DNA from: Pseudomonas viridiflava | Lineage (GTDB): Bacteria > Pseudomonadota > Gammaproteobacteria > Pseudomonadales > Pseudomonadaceae | DNA: 64,000 bases | Assembly: GCF_900590885.1 (NCBI RefSeq) | Contig: NZ_UUON01000048.1 | Location: 62,001 to 126,000, forward strand | Reading direction: 5' to 3' | Shown: positions 37,833-46,460 of the stretch, piece by piece | Layout: each line of letters opens with the position of its first letter | Position numbering within the stretch: position 1 is the stretch's first letter | The notes under the pieces: model-generated | Seen by the model: the letters and a program-made list of their open reading frames with translations, nothing else | Database searches by the model: none | What the model was told of the DNA's origin: nothing | Translations under genes and position numbers: made by a program

Positions 37833-38390
37833 TTATACGGCCATCAGGTCCTTTTCTTTTTCTTCGGTGGCCTTGGTGATCTGGGCCTCGGCATCTTTGG
37901 TCAGTTTGTCGATATCAGCAACGGCGCGACGCTCTTCGTCTTCGCTGATTTCCTTGTCCTTGACCAGCTTCTTCAGGTCACCCAAAGCGTCACGACGGAT
38001 GTTGCGTACGGCAACACGCGCGTCTTCAGCCGCGCTGCGCGCCTGCTTGGTGAAGCCCTTGCGGGTTTCTTCGGTCAGGGCCGGCATGGAGATCAGCAGC
38101 AGCTCACCCAGGTTGGTCGGGTTGAGGTTCAGGCCGGCACTCTGGATAGCCTTGTCGACGGCGGCGAGCATGTTGCGCTCGAAGGCCACGACTTGCAGAG
38201 TGCGCGAGTCTTTCACGGTAACGTTGGCCACGCCGCTCAGCGGGGTGTCGGAGCCGTAGTAAGGCACCATCACGCTGCCCAGGATGCTTGGGTGGGCTTT
38301 ACCGGTACGAATCTGGCCGAATGCGTGGCTCAGAGACTCCAGGGATTTGTGCATACGCGCTTGGGCGTCTTTCTTGATTTCGTTGATCAT
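37833..38390 (-). CDS. frr: Ribosome recycling factor
   Basis: This 185-residue protein works with EF-G to split post-termination ribosomes. It starts MINEIKKDAQARMHKSLESL and has the long three-helix bundle (with RTGKAHPSIL and EERRAVADIDKLTKDA) that mimics a tRNA. It overlaps pyrH by 4 bp (ATGA). Confidence 0.98.
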   Translation of the reverse strand: MINEIKKDAQARMHKSLESLSHAFGQIRTGKAHPSILGSVMVPYYGSDTPLSGVANVTVKDSRTLQVVAFERNMLAAVDKAIQSAGLNLNPTNLGELLLISMPALTEETRKGFTKQARSAAEDARVAVRNIRRDALGDLKKLVKDKEISEDEERRAVADIDKLTKDAEAQITKATEEKEKDLMAV

Positions 38391-39130
38391 TGTTGGCCTT
38401 CCTCGATCAGAGTCCCTTCTGCGCCGCCGTGTACGATATTCAGCAGGGCGCCGGGCTTGTTCATGTTAAATACGCGCAGCGGCATCTTGTGGTCGCGGCA
38501 CAGGCAAATAGCCGTCAGGTCCATCACACCCAGCTTGCGATCCAGTACTTCATCGTAGGTCAGATGATCGAACTTCTCGGCATGCGGGTCTTTGAATGGG
38601 TCTGCGGTATACACGCCATCCACCTTGGTGGCTTTAAGCACTACGTCGGCATCGATTTCGATGGCGCGCAGGCAAGCAGCCGAATCAGTGGTGAAGAACG
38701 GGTTGCCGGTACCGGCGGCAAAGATCACCACCTCTTTGGAATTCAGGTGGCGCATGGCTTTGCGACGATCATAGTGATCGGTCACGCCGACCATGGAAAT
38801 AGCCGACATCACGATAGCCGAGATATTGGCACGCTCCAGGGCGTCACGCATGGCCAGGGCGTTCATCACAGTGGCCAGCATGCCCATGTGGTCGCCAGTG
38901 ACCCGATCCATGCCGGCTGCACTCAGTGCCGCGCCACGAAACAGGTTGCCACCGCCGATTACCAGGCCGACTTGTACGCCGATACCGACCAATTGGCCGA
39001 CTTCCAGCGCCATGCGGTCGAGCACCTTGGGATCGATCCCGAACTCTTCCGAGCCCATCAGGGCCTCGCCGCTGAGCTTGAGTAGAATGCGTTTATAGCG
39101 AGCCTGATAACCACTGCCCTGCTGAGCCAT
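38387..39130 (-). CDS. pyrH: UMP kinase
   Basis: This 247-residue bacterial-type UMP kinase of the amino-acid kinase fold makes UDP. It shows KRILLKLSGEALMG, the GGGNLFRG loop and TDSAACLRAIEIDADV. It is controlled by GTP and UTP in the family. It follows tsf across 209 bp that hold a terminator and a plausible promoter, and starts the pyrH-frr-uppS-cdsA-ispC block. A clear AGGAGAG site precedes the ATG. Confidence 0.98.
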   Translation of the reverse strand: MAQQGSGYQARYKRILLKLSGEALMGSEEFGIDPKVLDRMALEVGQLVGIGVQVGLVIGGGNLFRGAALSAAGMDRVTGDHMGMLATVMNALAMRDALERANISAIVMSAISMVGVTDHYDRRKAMRHLNSKEVVIFAAGTGNPFFTTDSAACLRAIEIDADVVLKATKVDGVYTADPFKDPHAEKFDHLTYDEVLDRKLGVMDLTAICLCRDHKMPLRVFNMNKPGALLNIVHGGAEGTLIEEGQQ

Positions 39131-39232
39131 TGCGAATCTCTCCTGCGGCGTATTTTTAAAAATTCTTGGCGAGCCGTTTACGGCTTGCGTTCACTCTAGC
39201 TGGACGCTGTCACAGCGCCATCGGAACACGGC

Positions 39233-39261
39233 TTTGTAAGCCAGTTCCGAGGGTAAGCCAA
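39233..39261 (-). promoter_or_regulatory. Candidate sigma-70 promoter for pyrH
   Basis: On the minus strand TTGGCT (39261-39256) and TACAAA (39238-39233) are 17 bp apart, each matching four of six consensus bases. They lie between the tsf terminator and the pyrH start, where a promoter would be needed. Confidence 0.4.
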
Positions 39262-39283
39262 TTAAAATCGGCCTGCCCATTTG

Positions 39284-39318
39284 AAAAGAGGCTGCGCGCG
39301 TGAGCGGGCAGCCTCTTT
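39284..39318 (-). terminator. Intrinsic terminator after tsf
   Basis: On the minus strand AAAGAGGCTGC pairs with GCAGCCTCTTT around a GC-rich loop, with a short T-tract at the end of the 3' arm. It begins 22 bp past the tsf stop codon. Confidence 0.8.
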
Positions 39319-39339
39319 CGGGCGACAGTTGAAACTGTC

Positions 39340-40203
39340 TTATTGCTTGGCGGCAGCCAGCTGGGCAGCAACTTCTTCAGCGAAGTTGTCGACCGGCTTC
39401 TCGATGCCTTCGCCTACCTTGTAGTAAGTGAAGGAAACGATTTCAGCACCGGCTTTCTTGGCCAGTTCGCCAACCTTGATTTCAGGGTTCTTGACGAACG
39501 CCTGCTCAACCAGGCTCGCTTCAGCCAGGAACTTGCTGATACGGCCTTTGATCATGTTTTCAACGATGTTTTCTGGCTTGCCGGCGATCTTGTCAGCATT
39601 GAGGCTCAGGAACACGGCTTTTTCGCGTTCGATTGCGTCAGCGGACACTTCCGATGGCAGCAGGAATTCAGGGTTGCTGGCCGCTACGTGCATAGCGATG
39701 TCTTTGGCCAGTTCAACGTCGCCGCCTTTAAGGGCAACCACAACGCCGATCTTGTTACCGTGCAGGTAACCACCAACCACATCACCTTCAACGCGAGCCA
39801 GGCGACGGATGTTGACGTTTTCGCCAACCTTGCCGACCAGAACCAGACGATCAGCTTCTTGAGCTTCGATCAGCGGCTCAACGGTGGTCAGCTTGTCGTC
39901 GAATGCTTTCTTGACGCTGGCAGCAACGAACGCCTTGAAGTCGTCCTGCAGAGCCAGGAAGTCGGTCTGGGAGTTCACTTCCAGCAGAACGGCAGCTTTA
40001 CCGTCTTCAACCAGAGCGATAGCGCCTTCAGCAGCTACGTTACCGGCTTTCTTGGCAGCCTTGATGGCGCCCGAAGCACGCATGTCGTCGATGGCTTTTT
40101 CGATGTCGCCGCCGGCCTTGGTCAAGGCCTTTTTGCAATCCATCATGCCTTCGCCGGTGCGCTCACGCAGTTCTTTAACCAACGCTGCAGTAATCTCTGC
40201 CAT
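39340..40203 (-). CDS. tsf: Elongation factor Ts
   Basis: This 287-residue factor exchanges GDP for GTP on EF-Tu. The N-terminal MAEITAALVKELRERTGEGMMDCKKAL segment and the core motif with TDFLA (SQTDFLALQDDF) that enters EF-Tu are present. It follows rpsB across a hairpin that probably sets the S2 to EF-Ts ratio, the normal rpsB-tsf arrangement, and is followed by its own terminator. Confidence 0.98.
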   Translation of the reverse strand: MAEITAALVKELRERTGEGMMDCKKALTKAGGDIEKAIDDMRASGAIKAAKKAGNVAAEGAIALVEDGKAAVLLEVNSQTDFLALQDDFKAFVAASVKKAFDDKLTTVEPLIEAQEADRLVLVGKVGENVNIRRLARVEGDVVGGYLHGNKIGVVVALKGGDVELAKDIAMHVAASNPEFLLPSEVSADAIEREKAVFLSLNADKIAGKPENIVENMIKGRISKFLAEASLVEQAFVKNPEIKVGELAKKAGAEIVSFTYYKVGEGIEKPVDNFAEEVAAQLAAAKQ

Positions 40204-40340
40204 TTCAAAATCCTCTTGGATAGGTTTTCAACCATTCCACCCGATCAAACGGGCGATCAATTCTTCCCGAATCACCGTTGTAGGCCGCTGCACGTTACAA
40301 ATGATGTAGCTGCGCTACCGACAAACGGTTTTCGAGGTGG

Positions 40341-40367
40341 CAAAAAGGGGGCCAAGCCCCCTTTTTG
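40341..40367 (-). terminator. Hairpin between rpsB and tsf
   Basis: CAAAAAGGGGG and CCCCCTTTTTG form an 11-bp perfect stem with a 5-nt loop. The T-run on either strand is part of the stem, so it could act in both directions. It is 28 bp past the rpsB stop and probably causes partial termination before tsf. Confidence 0.75.
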
Positions 40368-40394
40368 CTTACTGAGTCAACGCCAGGGCGTCAA

Positions 40395-41132
40395 TTACTC
40401 AGCGGCAGCTACCGGAGCTTCTTCAACGAACTGCTCGGTACCACCAGCAACGTGGTTGCGACCACGGATTACAGCGTCAGCCATCGAACCCATGTACAGC
40501 TGGATAGCGCGGATTGCGTCATCGTTGCCTGGGATGATGTAGTCAACGCCTTCCGGGCTGCTGTTGGTATCGACTACGCCGATAACAGGGATGCCCAGCT
40601 TGTTGGCTTCGGTGATCGCGATGCGCTCGTGATCAACGTCGATAACGAACAGTGCGTCAGGCAGACCGCCCATGTCCTTGATACCACCCAGGGAACGATC
40701 GAGCTTTTCCAGGTCACGGGAGCGCATCAGCGCTTCTTTCTTGGTCAGCTTGGCGAAAGTACCGTCTTCGGCTTGCACTTCAAGGTCACGCAGACGCTTG
40801 ATGGAAGCACGGATGGTTTTGAAGTTGGTCAGCATGCCGCCCAACCAGCGGTGGTCGACGTACGGCGAACCGCAACGTGCTGCTTCTTCAGCAACGATCT
40901 TGCCAGCGGAACGCTTGGTGCCGACGAACAGGATCTTGTTTTTGCCCTGGGCCAGACGCTCTACGAAAGTCAGAGCTTCGTTGAACATTGGCAGGGTTTT
41001 TTCAAGGTTGATAATGTGAATCTTGTTACGCGCGCCGAAAATGTATTTACCCATTTTCGGGTTCCAGTAACGGGTCTGGTGACCGAAGTGCACACCGGCC
41101 TTCAGCATATCGCGCATGTTGACTTGGGACAT
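40395..41132 (-). CDS. rpsB: 30S ribosomal protein S2
   Basis: This 245-residue ribosomal protein begins MSQVNMRDMLKAGVHFGHQTRYWNP and carries the family signatures RWLGGMLTNFKT and PDALFVIDVDHE. It is needed for mRNA binding to the 30S subunit and interacts with S1. It heads the rpsB-tsf unit, divergent from map. In E. coli S2 represses this operon through its leader; whether that holds here is not shown. Confidence 0.99.
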   Translation of the reverse strand: MSQVNMRDMLKAGVHFGHQTRYWNPKMGKYIFGARNKIHIINLEKTLPMFNEALTFVERLAQGKNKILFVGTKRSAGKIVAEEAARCGSPYVDHRWLGGMLTNFKTIRASIKRLRDLEVQAEDGTFAKLTKKEALMRSRDLEKLDRSLGGIKDMGGLPDALFVIDVDHERIAITEANKLGIPVIGVVDTNSSPEGVDYIIPGNDDAIRAIQLYMGSMADAVIRGRNHVAGGTEQFVEEAPVAAAE

Positions 41133-41519
41133 GATAGTTCCTTAATAAGTCGGGTTTGGCCTCCACGTATCCCAATGACCAACCAGCGGCATCAAGGCCT
41201 CCGGCACCCAGGTCATCGTGTCGACACGTGTGTGGATTTAAGCTTTGCGGGGTATCCCCGGAAAGCGGCGCATTTTATACCACACGAAGGGCGAAAACGA
41301 AACCCGCAATCACATTTGCCGTGCGCGATGTTCACGCAACCCTTTGAATAGAGCCAACATAGCCCCACCTTATAGAGAGAAGCGATCATCAGGGGCTCAT
41401 GATTTGACGCCATCGTCTGATAGAATCGCGTTTTCTGTGGCTTGTGCGAATTCTGTAACCTTTTGTCGCACGCCCGTAAACCGTATTGATTTCAGCGCGT
41501 CGCGCTAGAGAGAGCCTGT
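41133..41519. other. 387-bp divergent region between rpsB and map
   Basis: No gene is seen. It holds the rpsB promoter and a leader of about 130 nt on the minus strand, and the map promoter on the plus strand. The plus strand shows TAGAAT at 41421-41426, but no good -35 element at the right distance. The map ribosome-binding site (AGAGAGAG) precedes the ATG at 41520. Confidence 0.5.
41271..41279 (-). promoter_or_regulatory. Candidate -10 element of the rpsB promoter
   Basis: TATAAAATG on the minus strand is followed by a GC-rich stretch, the discriminator type found at stringently controlled ribosomal promoters. The -35 region is weak (TTCGTT at 17 bp). The position gives a leader of about 130 nt. 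Confidence 0.45.
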
Positions 41520-42302
41520 ATGACCGTTAGTTTGAAAACCGCCGAAGACATCGCCGGCATGCGCATTGCTGGCAAACTGGCTGCCGACGTGCTGGAAATG
41601 ATCGCCGAGCACGTAAAGCCCGGCGTTACTACCGAAACCCTGAACCAGATCTGCCACGACTATATAGTCAACGTGCAGGGCGCCATCCCTGCGCCGCTGA
41701 ACTACAAAGGCTTCCCCAAGTCGATCTGCACCTCGGTCAACCACGTGGTCTGCCACGGGATCCCGGGCGACAAGCCGTTGAAGGACGGCGACACCCTGAA
41801 CATCGACGTCACCGTGATCAAGGACCGCTACTTCGGCGATACCAGCCGCATGTTCCACGTCGGCACCGTGCCGGTCTGGGCCGAGCGCCTGTCCCAGGTC
41901 ACCCAGGAATGCATGTACAAGGCCATCGAGATCGTCAAGCCCGGCTGTCGCCTGGGCGACATCGGTGAAGTGATCCAGAAGCACGCTGAAAAGAATGGCT
42001 TCTCGGTGGTGCGCGAATTCTGCGGCCACGGCATCGGCACCGTGTTCCACGAAGAACCGCAGATCCTGCACTACGGCCGCGCCGGCACCGGCATGGAGCT
42101 CAAGGCTGGCATGACCTTCACCATCGAGCCGATGATTAACCAGGGTAAGGCCGACACCAAGGTGCTGGGCGACGGCTGGACCGCCATCACCAAGGACCGC
42201 AAGCTCTCGGCCCAGTGGGAACACACCCTGCTGGTCACCGACACCGGCTACGAGATCTTCACCCTGCGCGCCGACGACACGATTCCACGCATTTCGGCGT
42301 AA
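41520..42302 (+). CDS. map: Type I methionine aminopeptidase
   Basis: This 260-residue enzyme removes the N-terminal Met from nascent proteins. The five metal ligands of the pita-bread fold are in place: the Asp of NIDVTV, the Asp of GDTSRMF, the His of GHGIG, the Glu of TIEPM and the Glu near HTLLVTDTG. It is divergent from rpsB, as in many gamma-proteobacteria, and is followed by glnD after 68 bp. Confidence 0.98.
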   Translation: MTVSLKTAEDIAGMRIAGKLAADVLEMIAEHVKPGVTTETLNQICHDYIVNVQGAIPAPLNYKGFPKSICTSVNHVVCHGIPGDKPLKDGDTLNIDVTVIKDRYFGDTSRMFHVGTVPVWAERLSQVTQECMYKAIEIVKPGCRLGDIGEVIQKHAEKNGFSVVREFCGHGIGTVFHEEPQILHYGRAGTGMELKAGMTFTIEPMINQGKADTKVLGDGWTAITKDRKLSAQWEHTLLVTDTGYEIFTLRADDTIPRISA

Positions 42303-42370
42303 TAAAGGGTTGCCCAGGTTTTCCCAAATTGTGTTGTGACTGACTGATAGATAGAAAGGAAAGCCGATCG

Positions 42371-45067
42371 ATGCCCCAGGTGGATCCCGAACTCTTCGAC
42401 CGTGGCCAGTTCCAGGCCGAACTGGCCCTGAAGGCGAGCCCCATCGCCGCTTTCAAGAAGGCTATCCGTCAGGCCCGCGAGGTGCTCGACGCGCGCTTTC
42501 GCAGCGGCCGGGACATCCGCCGGCTGATCGAGGACCGCGCCTGGTTCGTCGATAACATCCTCCAAAAGGCCTGGGAACAGTTCAGCTGGAGCGAAGACGC
42601 CGATATCGCCCTGGTGGCGGTCGGCGGCTACGGCCGTGGCGAACTGCACCCCTACTCCGACATCGACCTGCTGATTCTGCTGGACAGCGCCGATCATGAG
42701 ATCTTTCGCGATTCCATCGAGCGTTTTCTGACGCTGTTGTGGGACATCGGCCTGGAGGTCGGCCAGAGCGTGCGCTCGGTGGACGAATGCGCCGAAGAGG
42801 CACGCGCCGACCTCACCGTGATCACCAACCTGATGGAAAGCCGCACCATCGCCGGCCCCGAGCGTCTGCGCCAGCGCATGCTTGAAGTCACCAGCACCGC
42901 GCACATGTGGCCGAGCAAGGAGTTCTTCCTGGCCAAGCGCGCCGAGCAGAAGGCCCGGCACCACAAGTACAACGACACCGAATATAACCTGGAACCCAAC
43001 GTCAAAGGCTCGCCGGGCGGGCTGCGGGACATCCAGACGATTTTGTGGGTAGCGCGTCGCCAGTACGGCACCCTGAACCTGCGCGCCCTGGCCGGCGAAG
43101 GCTTTTTGGTGGAGAGCGAAAACGCCCTGCTGGCCTCTTCCCAGGAATTTTTGTGGAAGGTGCGCTACGCCCTGCACATGCTCGCCGGGCGCTCCGAAGA
43201 CCGCCTGCTGTTCGACCACCAGCGCTCCATCGCCACCCTGCTGGGCTTTGAAGGCGAGGACGCGAAGACCAGCATCGAAAGCTTCATGCAACAGTACTAC
43301 CGGGTGGTCATGAGCATTGCCCAGCTCAGCGACTTGATCATCCAGCACTTCGAAGAAGTGATCCTGGCGCCCGAAGACGAAGCGCCGCCGCAGCCGATCA
43401 ATTCGCGCTTCCAGCTGCACGATGGCTATATCGAAGCACGCAACGACAACGTGTTCAGCCGCACACCGTTCGCCATGCTGGAAATCTTCGTGCTGATGGC
43501 CCAGCAGCCGGAAATCAAAGGCGTGCGCGCCGACACCATCCGCCTGCTGCGGGAAAACCGTCACCTGATCGACGATGATTTTCGCAACGACATCCGTAAC
43601 ACCAGCCTGTTTATCGAGCTGTTCAAATGCAAATTCGGCATCCACCGCAACCTGCGGCGCATGAACCGTTACGGCATTCTCGGGCGCTACCTGCCGGAGT
43701 TCGGCTTTATCGTCGGGCAGATGCAGCATGACTTGTTCCACATCTATACCGTGGACGCCCACACCCTGAACCTGATCAAGCACCTGCGTAAGCTGCAGTA
43801 CACCCAGGTGTCAGAGAAATTCCCGCTGGCCAGTAAGCTGATGGCCAAGTTGCCCAAGCCGGAGCTGATCTACCTGGCCGGCCTGTACCACGACATCGGC
43901 AAGGGCCGGCACGGCGACCACTCGGAAGTCGGCGCGGTAGATGCCGAGGCCTTCTGCCAGCGCCACCAGTTGCCGCTGTGGGACAGCCGCCTGATCGTCT
44001 GGCTGGTGCAGAACCACCTGGTGATGTCGACCACCGCCCAGCGCAAGGACTTGTCCGACCCGCAGGTGATCCACGACTTCGCCGGCATCGTGGGTGATGA
44101 AACCCGCCTCGACTACCTGTACGTGCTGACCGTCTCCGACATCAACGCTACCAACCCGACGCTGTGGAACTCCTGGCGCGCCAGCCTGTTGCGCCAGCTC
44201 TACACCGAAACCAAGCGCGCCTTGCGCCGCGGCCTGGAGAACCCGGTGGACCGCGAAGAGCAGATCCGCCGCACCCAAAGCGCGGCCCTGGATATCCTGG
44301 TGCGCGGCGGCAACGACCCGGACGACGTCGAGCAACTGTGGTCGCAACTGGGCGACGACTACTTTCTGCGTCACACCGCCGGCGACGTGGCCTGGCACAG
44401 TGACGCGATCCTGCAGCAGCCCGCCGATGGCGGCCCGCTGGTGCTGATCAAGGAAACCACCCAGCGCGAATTCGAGGGCGGTACGCAGATTTTCATCTAC
44501 GCCCCCGACCAGCACGACTTCTTCGCCGTGACCGTGGCGGCCATGGACCAGCTCAACCTGAACATCCATGACGCCCGCGTGATCACCTCCAGCAGCCAGT
44601 TCACCCTCGACACCTACATCGTGCTCGACACCGAAGGCGAGTCCATCGGCGATAACCCGGTGCGGGTGAAAAAGATCCGCGAAGGCCTGACCGAAGCCCT
44701 GCGCAACCCGGACGACTACCCGACCATCATCCAGCGCCGGGTGCCGCGCCAGCTCAAGCACTTTGCCTTTGCGCCCCAGGTGACCATCTCCAACGACGCC
44801 CAGCGCCCGGTGACGCTACTGGAACTCAGCGCACCGGATCGCCCAGGGTTGCTGGCACGCATCGGCGGAATCTTCCTGGAGTTCGACCTGTCGCTGCAGA
44901 ACGCCAAGATTGCGACCCTCGGCGAGCGCGTGGAAGACGTGTTCTTCATTACCGACGCCGACAACCAGCCGCTGTCCGACCCGGAACTGTGCCGCCGCTT
45001 GCAGGAAGCCATCGTGCAGCAATTGAGCGTGACCCAGGAACCCGAGCTGACGCGCCTGACCATTTGA
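42371..45067 (+). CDS. glnD: Bifunctional PII uridylyltransferase / uridylyl-removing enzyme
   Basis: This 898-residue nitrogen sensor adds UMP to PII when glutamine is low and removes it when glutamine is high. The order is: nucleotidyltransferase domain with GGYGRGELHPYSDIDLLIL (G85 to about 103, metal residues D97 and D99), HD phosphohydrolase domain with YHDIGKGRHGDHS at about 506, and two C-terminal ACT domains that bind glutamine (RPVTLLELSAPDRPGLL in the second). A REPIN starts 8 bp after the stop codon. Confidence 0.98.
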   Translation: MPQVDPELFDRGQFQAELALKASPIAAFKKAIRQAREVLDARFRSGRDIRRLIEDRAWFVDNILQKAWEQFSWSEDADIALVAVGGYGRGELHPYSDIDLLILLDSADHEIFRDSIERFLTLLWDIGLEVGQSVRSVDECAEEARADLTVITNLMESRTIAGPERLRQRMLEVTSTAHMWPSKEFFLAKRAEQKARHHKYNDTEYNLEPNVKGSPGGLRDIQTILWVARRQYGTLNLRALAGEGFLVESENALLASSQEFLWKVRYALHMLAGRSEDRLLFDHQRSIATLLGFEGEDAKTSIESFMQQYYRVVMSIAQLSDLIIQHFEEVILAPEDEAPPQPINSRFQLHDGYIEARNDNVFSRTPFAMLEIFVLMAQQPEIKGVRADTIRLLRENRHLIDDDFRNDIRNTSLFIELFKCKFGIHRNLRRMNRYGILGRYLPEFGFIVGQMQHDLFHIYTVDAHTLNLIKHLRKLQYTQVSEKFPLASKLMAKLPKPELIYLAGLYHDIGKGRHGDHSEVGAVDAEAFCQRHQLPLWDSRLIVWLVQNHLVMSTTAQRKDLSDPQVIHDFAGIVGDETRLDYLYVLTVSDINATNPTLWNSWRASLLRQLYTETKRALRRGLENPVDREEQIRRTQSAALDILVRGGNDPDDVEQLWSQLGDDYFLRHTAGDVAWHSDAILQQPADGGPLVLIKETTQREFEGGTQIFIYAPDQHDFFAVTVAAMDQLNLNIHDARVITSSSQFTLDTYIVLDTEGESIGDNPVRVKKIREGLTEALRNPDDYPTIIQRRVPRQLKHFAFAPQVTISNDAQRPVTLLELSAPDRPGLLARIGGIFLEFDLSLQNAKIATLGERVEDVFFITDADNQPLSDPELCRRLQEAIVQQLSVTQEPELTRLTI

Positions 45068-45075
45068 ATGGAGCT

Positions 45076-45167
45076 TGTGTGGGAGGGGGCTTGCCCCCGA
45101 TTGCGGCGGGTCAGTCAATTATTGTGTCCCTGATCGACTGCCATCGGGAGCAAGCCCTCTCACACAT
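45076..45167. repeat. REPIN copy C, with a degenerate right unit
   Basis: A paired inverted REP lies just after glnD. The left unit is standard (GTGGGAGGGGGCTTGCCCCC). The right unit reads GGGAGCAAGCCCTCTCACAC, with several changes that break pairing inside the unit, so this looks like an older or decaying copy. Confidence 0.88.
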
Positions 45168-45223
45168 TGAATTTTTTTGCCCGGCAGGCCGCGTGCCTAC
45201 ATACGAATTGAGCGAGATTTGCG

Positions 45224-46423
45224 ATGAACAACGCCCTGAACCAGCTGCAGCCCTACCCGTTCGAGAAACTGCGCGCCCTGCTCGGCAGCGTTACGCCGAA
45301 CCCGGACAAACGCCCGATTGCGCTGTCCATCGGCGAGCCCAAGCATAAATCGCCACAATTCGTTGCCGACGCACTGAGCAACAACCTCGACCAGATGGCC
45401 GTGTACCCGACAACCCTGGGTATCCCTGCCCTGCGCGAGGCCATCGGCGCCTGGTGCGAGCGCCGCTTCAACGTGCCCAAGGGCTGGCTGGACCCGGCGC
45501 GCAATATCCTGCCGGTCAACGGCACCCGTGAAGCGCTGTTCGCCTTCACCCAAACCGTGGTCAATCGCGGCGACGACGCCCTGGTAGTCAGCCCGAACCC
45601 GTTCTACCAAATCTACGAAGGCGCTGCGTTCCTGGCCGGGGCCAAGCCGCACTACCTGCCGTGCCTGGATGAAAACGGCTTCAACCCGGACTTCGACGCC
45701 GTGTCGCCAGACGTCTGGAAACGCTGCCAGATCCTGTTCCTGTGCTCCCCAGGCAACCCGACCGGCGCACTGATCCCGGTCGACACCCTGAAAAAACTCA
45801 TCGCCCTGGCCGACGAATACGACTTCGTGATCGCCGCGGACGAGTGCTACAGCGAACTCTATTTCGACGAACAAACCCCGCCGCCGGGCCTGCTCAGCGC
45901 CTGCGTGGAGCTGGGCCGCCAGGACTTCAAGCGCTGCGTGGTCTTCCACAGCCTGTCCAAGCGCTCCAACCTGCCAGGCCTGCGTTCCGGCTTCGTGGCC
46001 GGCGACGCCGATATCCTCAAGGGCTTCCTGCTGTACCGCACCTACCACGGCTGCGCGATGCCGGTACAAACCCAGCTTGCAAGCATTGCCGCCTGGCAGG
46101 ACGAGGCCCACGTACTGGCCAACCGTGACCTGTATCGCGAGAAATTCGACGCGGTGCTGGCGATTCTCAAGCCGGTGCTGGACGTGCAAGCCCCCGACGG
46201 CGGCTTCTACCTGTGGCCGAACGTGAAGGGCGACGACGCCGCCTTCTGCCGCGACCTGTTCGTGGAAGAACACGTGACCGTGGTGCCGGGTTCGTACCTG
46301 TCGCGCGATGTCGATGGGGTCAACCCTGGCGCCGGTCGCGTGCGCCTGGCACTGGTTGCGCCGTTGGCTGAATGCGTGGAAGCGGCTGAGCGGATTCGGG
46401 ATTTCATCCAGCGTCGCCGTTGA
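45224..46423 (+). CDS. dapC: Succinyldiaminopimelate transaminase
   Basis: This 399-residue PLP-dependent class I aminotransferase makes N-succinyl-diaminopimelate in the lysine and peptidoglycan pathway. The PLP Lys is at about K245 in HSLSKRSNLPGLRSGF, and the cofactor contact Asp and Tyr lie in AADECYSELYF. It follows glnD after a REPIN. dapD and dapE, the enzymes on either side in the pathway, are 2 kb and 9 kb downstream. Confidence 0.94.
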   Translation: MNNALNQLQPYPFEKLRALLGSVTPNPDKRPIALSIGEPKHKSPQFVADALSNNLDQMAVYPTTLGIPALREAIGAWCERRFNVPKGWLDPARNILPVNGTREALFAFTQTVVNRGDDALVVSPNPFYQIYEGAAFLAGAKPHYLPCLDENGFNPDFDAVSPDVWKRCQILFLCSPGNPTGALIPVDTLKKLIALADEYDFVIAADECYSELYFDEQTPPPGLLSACVELGRQDFKRCVVFHSLSKRSNLPGLRSGFVAGDADILKGFLLYRTYHGCAMPVQTQLASIAAWQDEAHVLANRDLYREKFDAVLAILKPVLDVQAPDGGFYLWPNVKGDDAAFCRDLFVEEHVTVVPGSYLSRDVDGVNPGAGRVRLALVAPLAECVEAAERIRDFIQRRR

Positions 46424-46424
46424 C

Positions 46425-46460
46425 GGCCAAACGGGTCACTTCAAGTGACCCAAGTTGGCC
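46425..46460. other. 36-bp imperfect palindrome at the dapC / antiporter junction
   Basis: GGCCAA...TTGGCC flanks a perfect 9+9 core, GGGTCACTT-c-AAGTGACCC (46433-46451). It starts right after the dapC stop and covers the last codons and stop of the antiporter gene on the other strand. Lacking a T-run, it may act as a shared processing or termination barrier. Confidence 0.6.

Noticed and set aside
41401..41426. TTGACG ... TAGAAT as a map promoter
   Set aside because: The spacing between the two hexamers is only about 11 bp, too short for a sigma-70 promoter.
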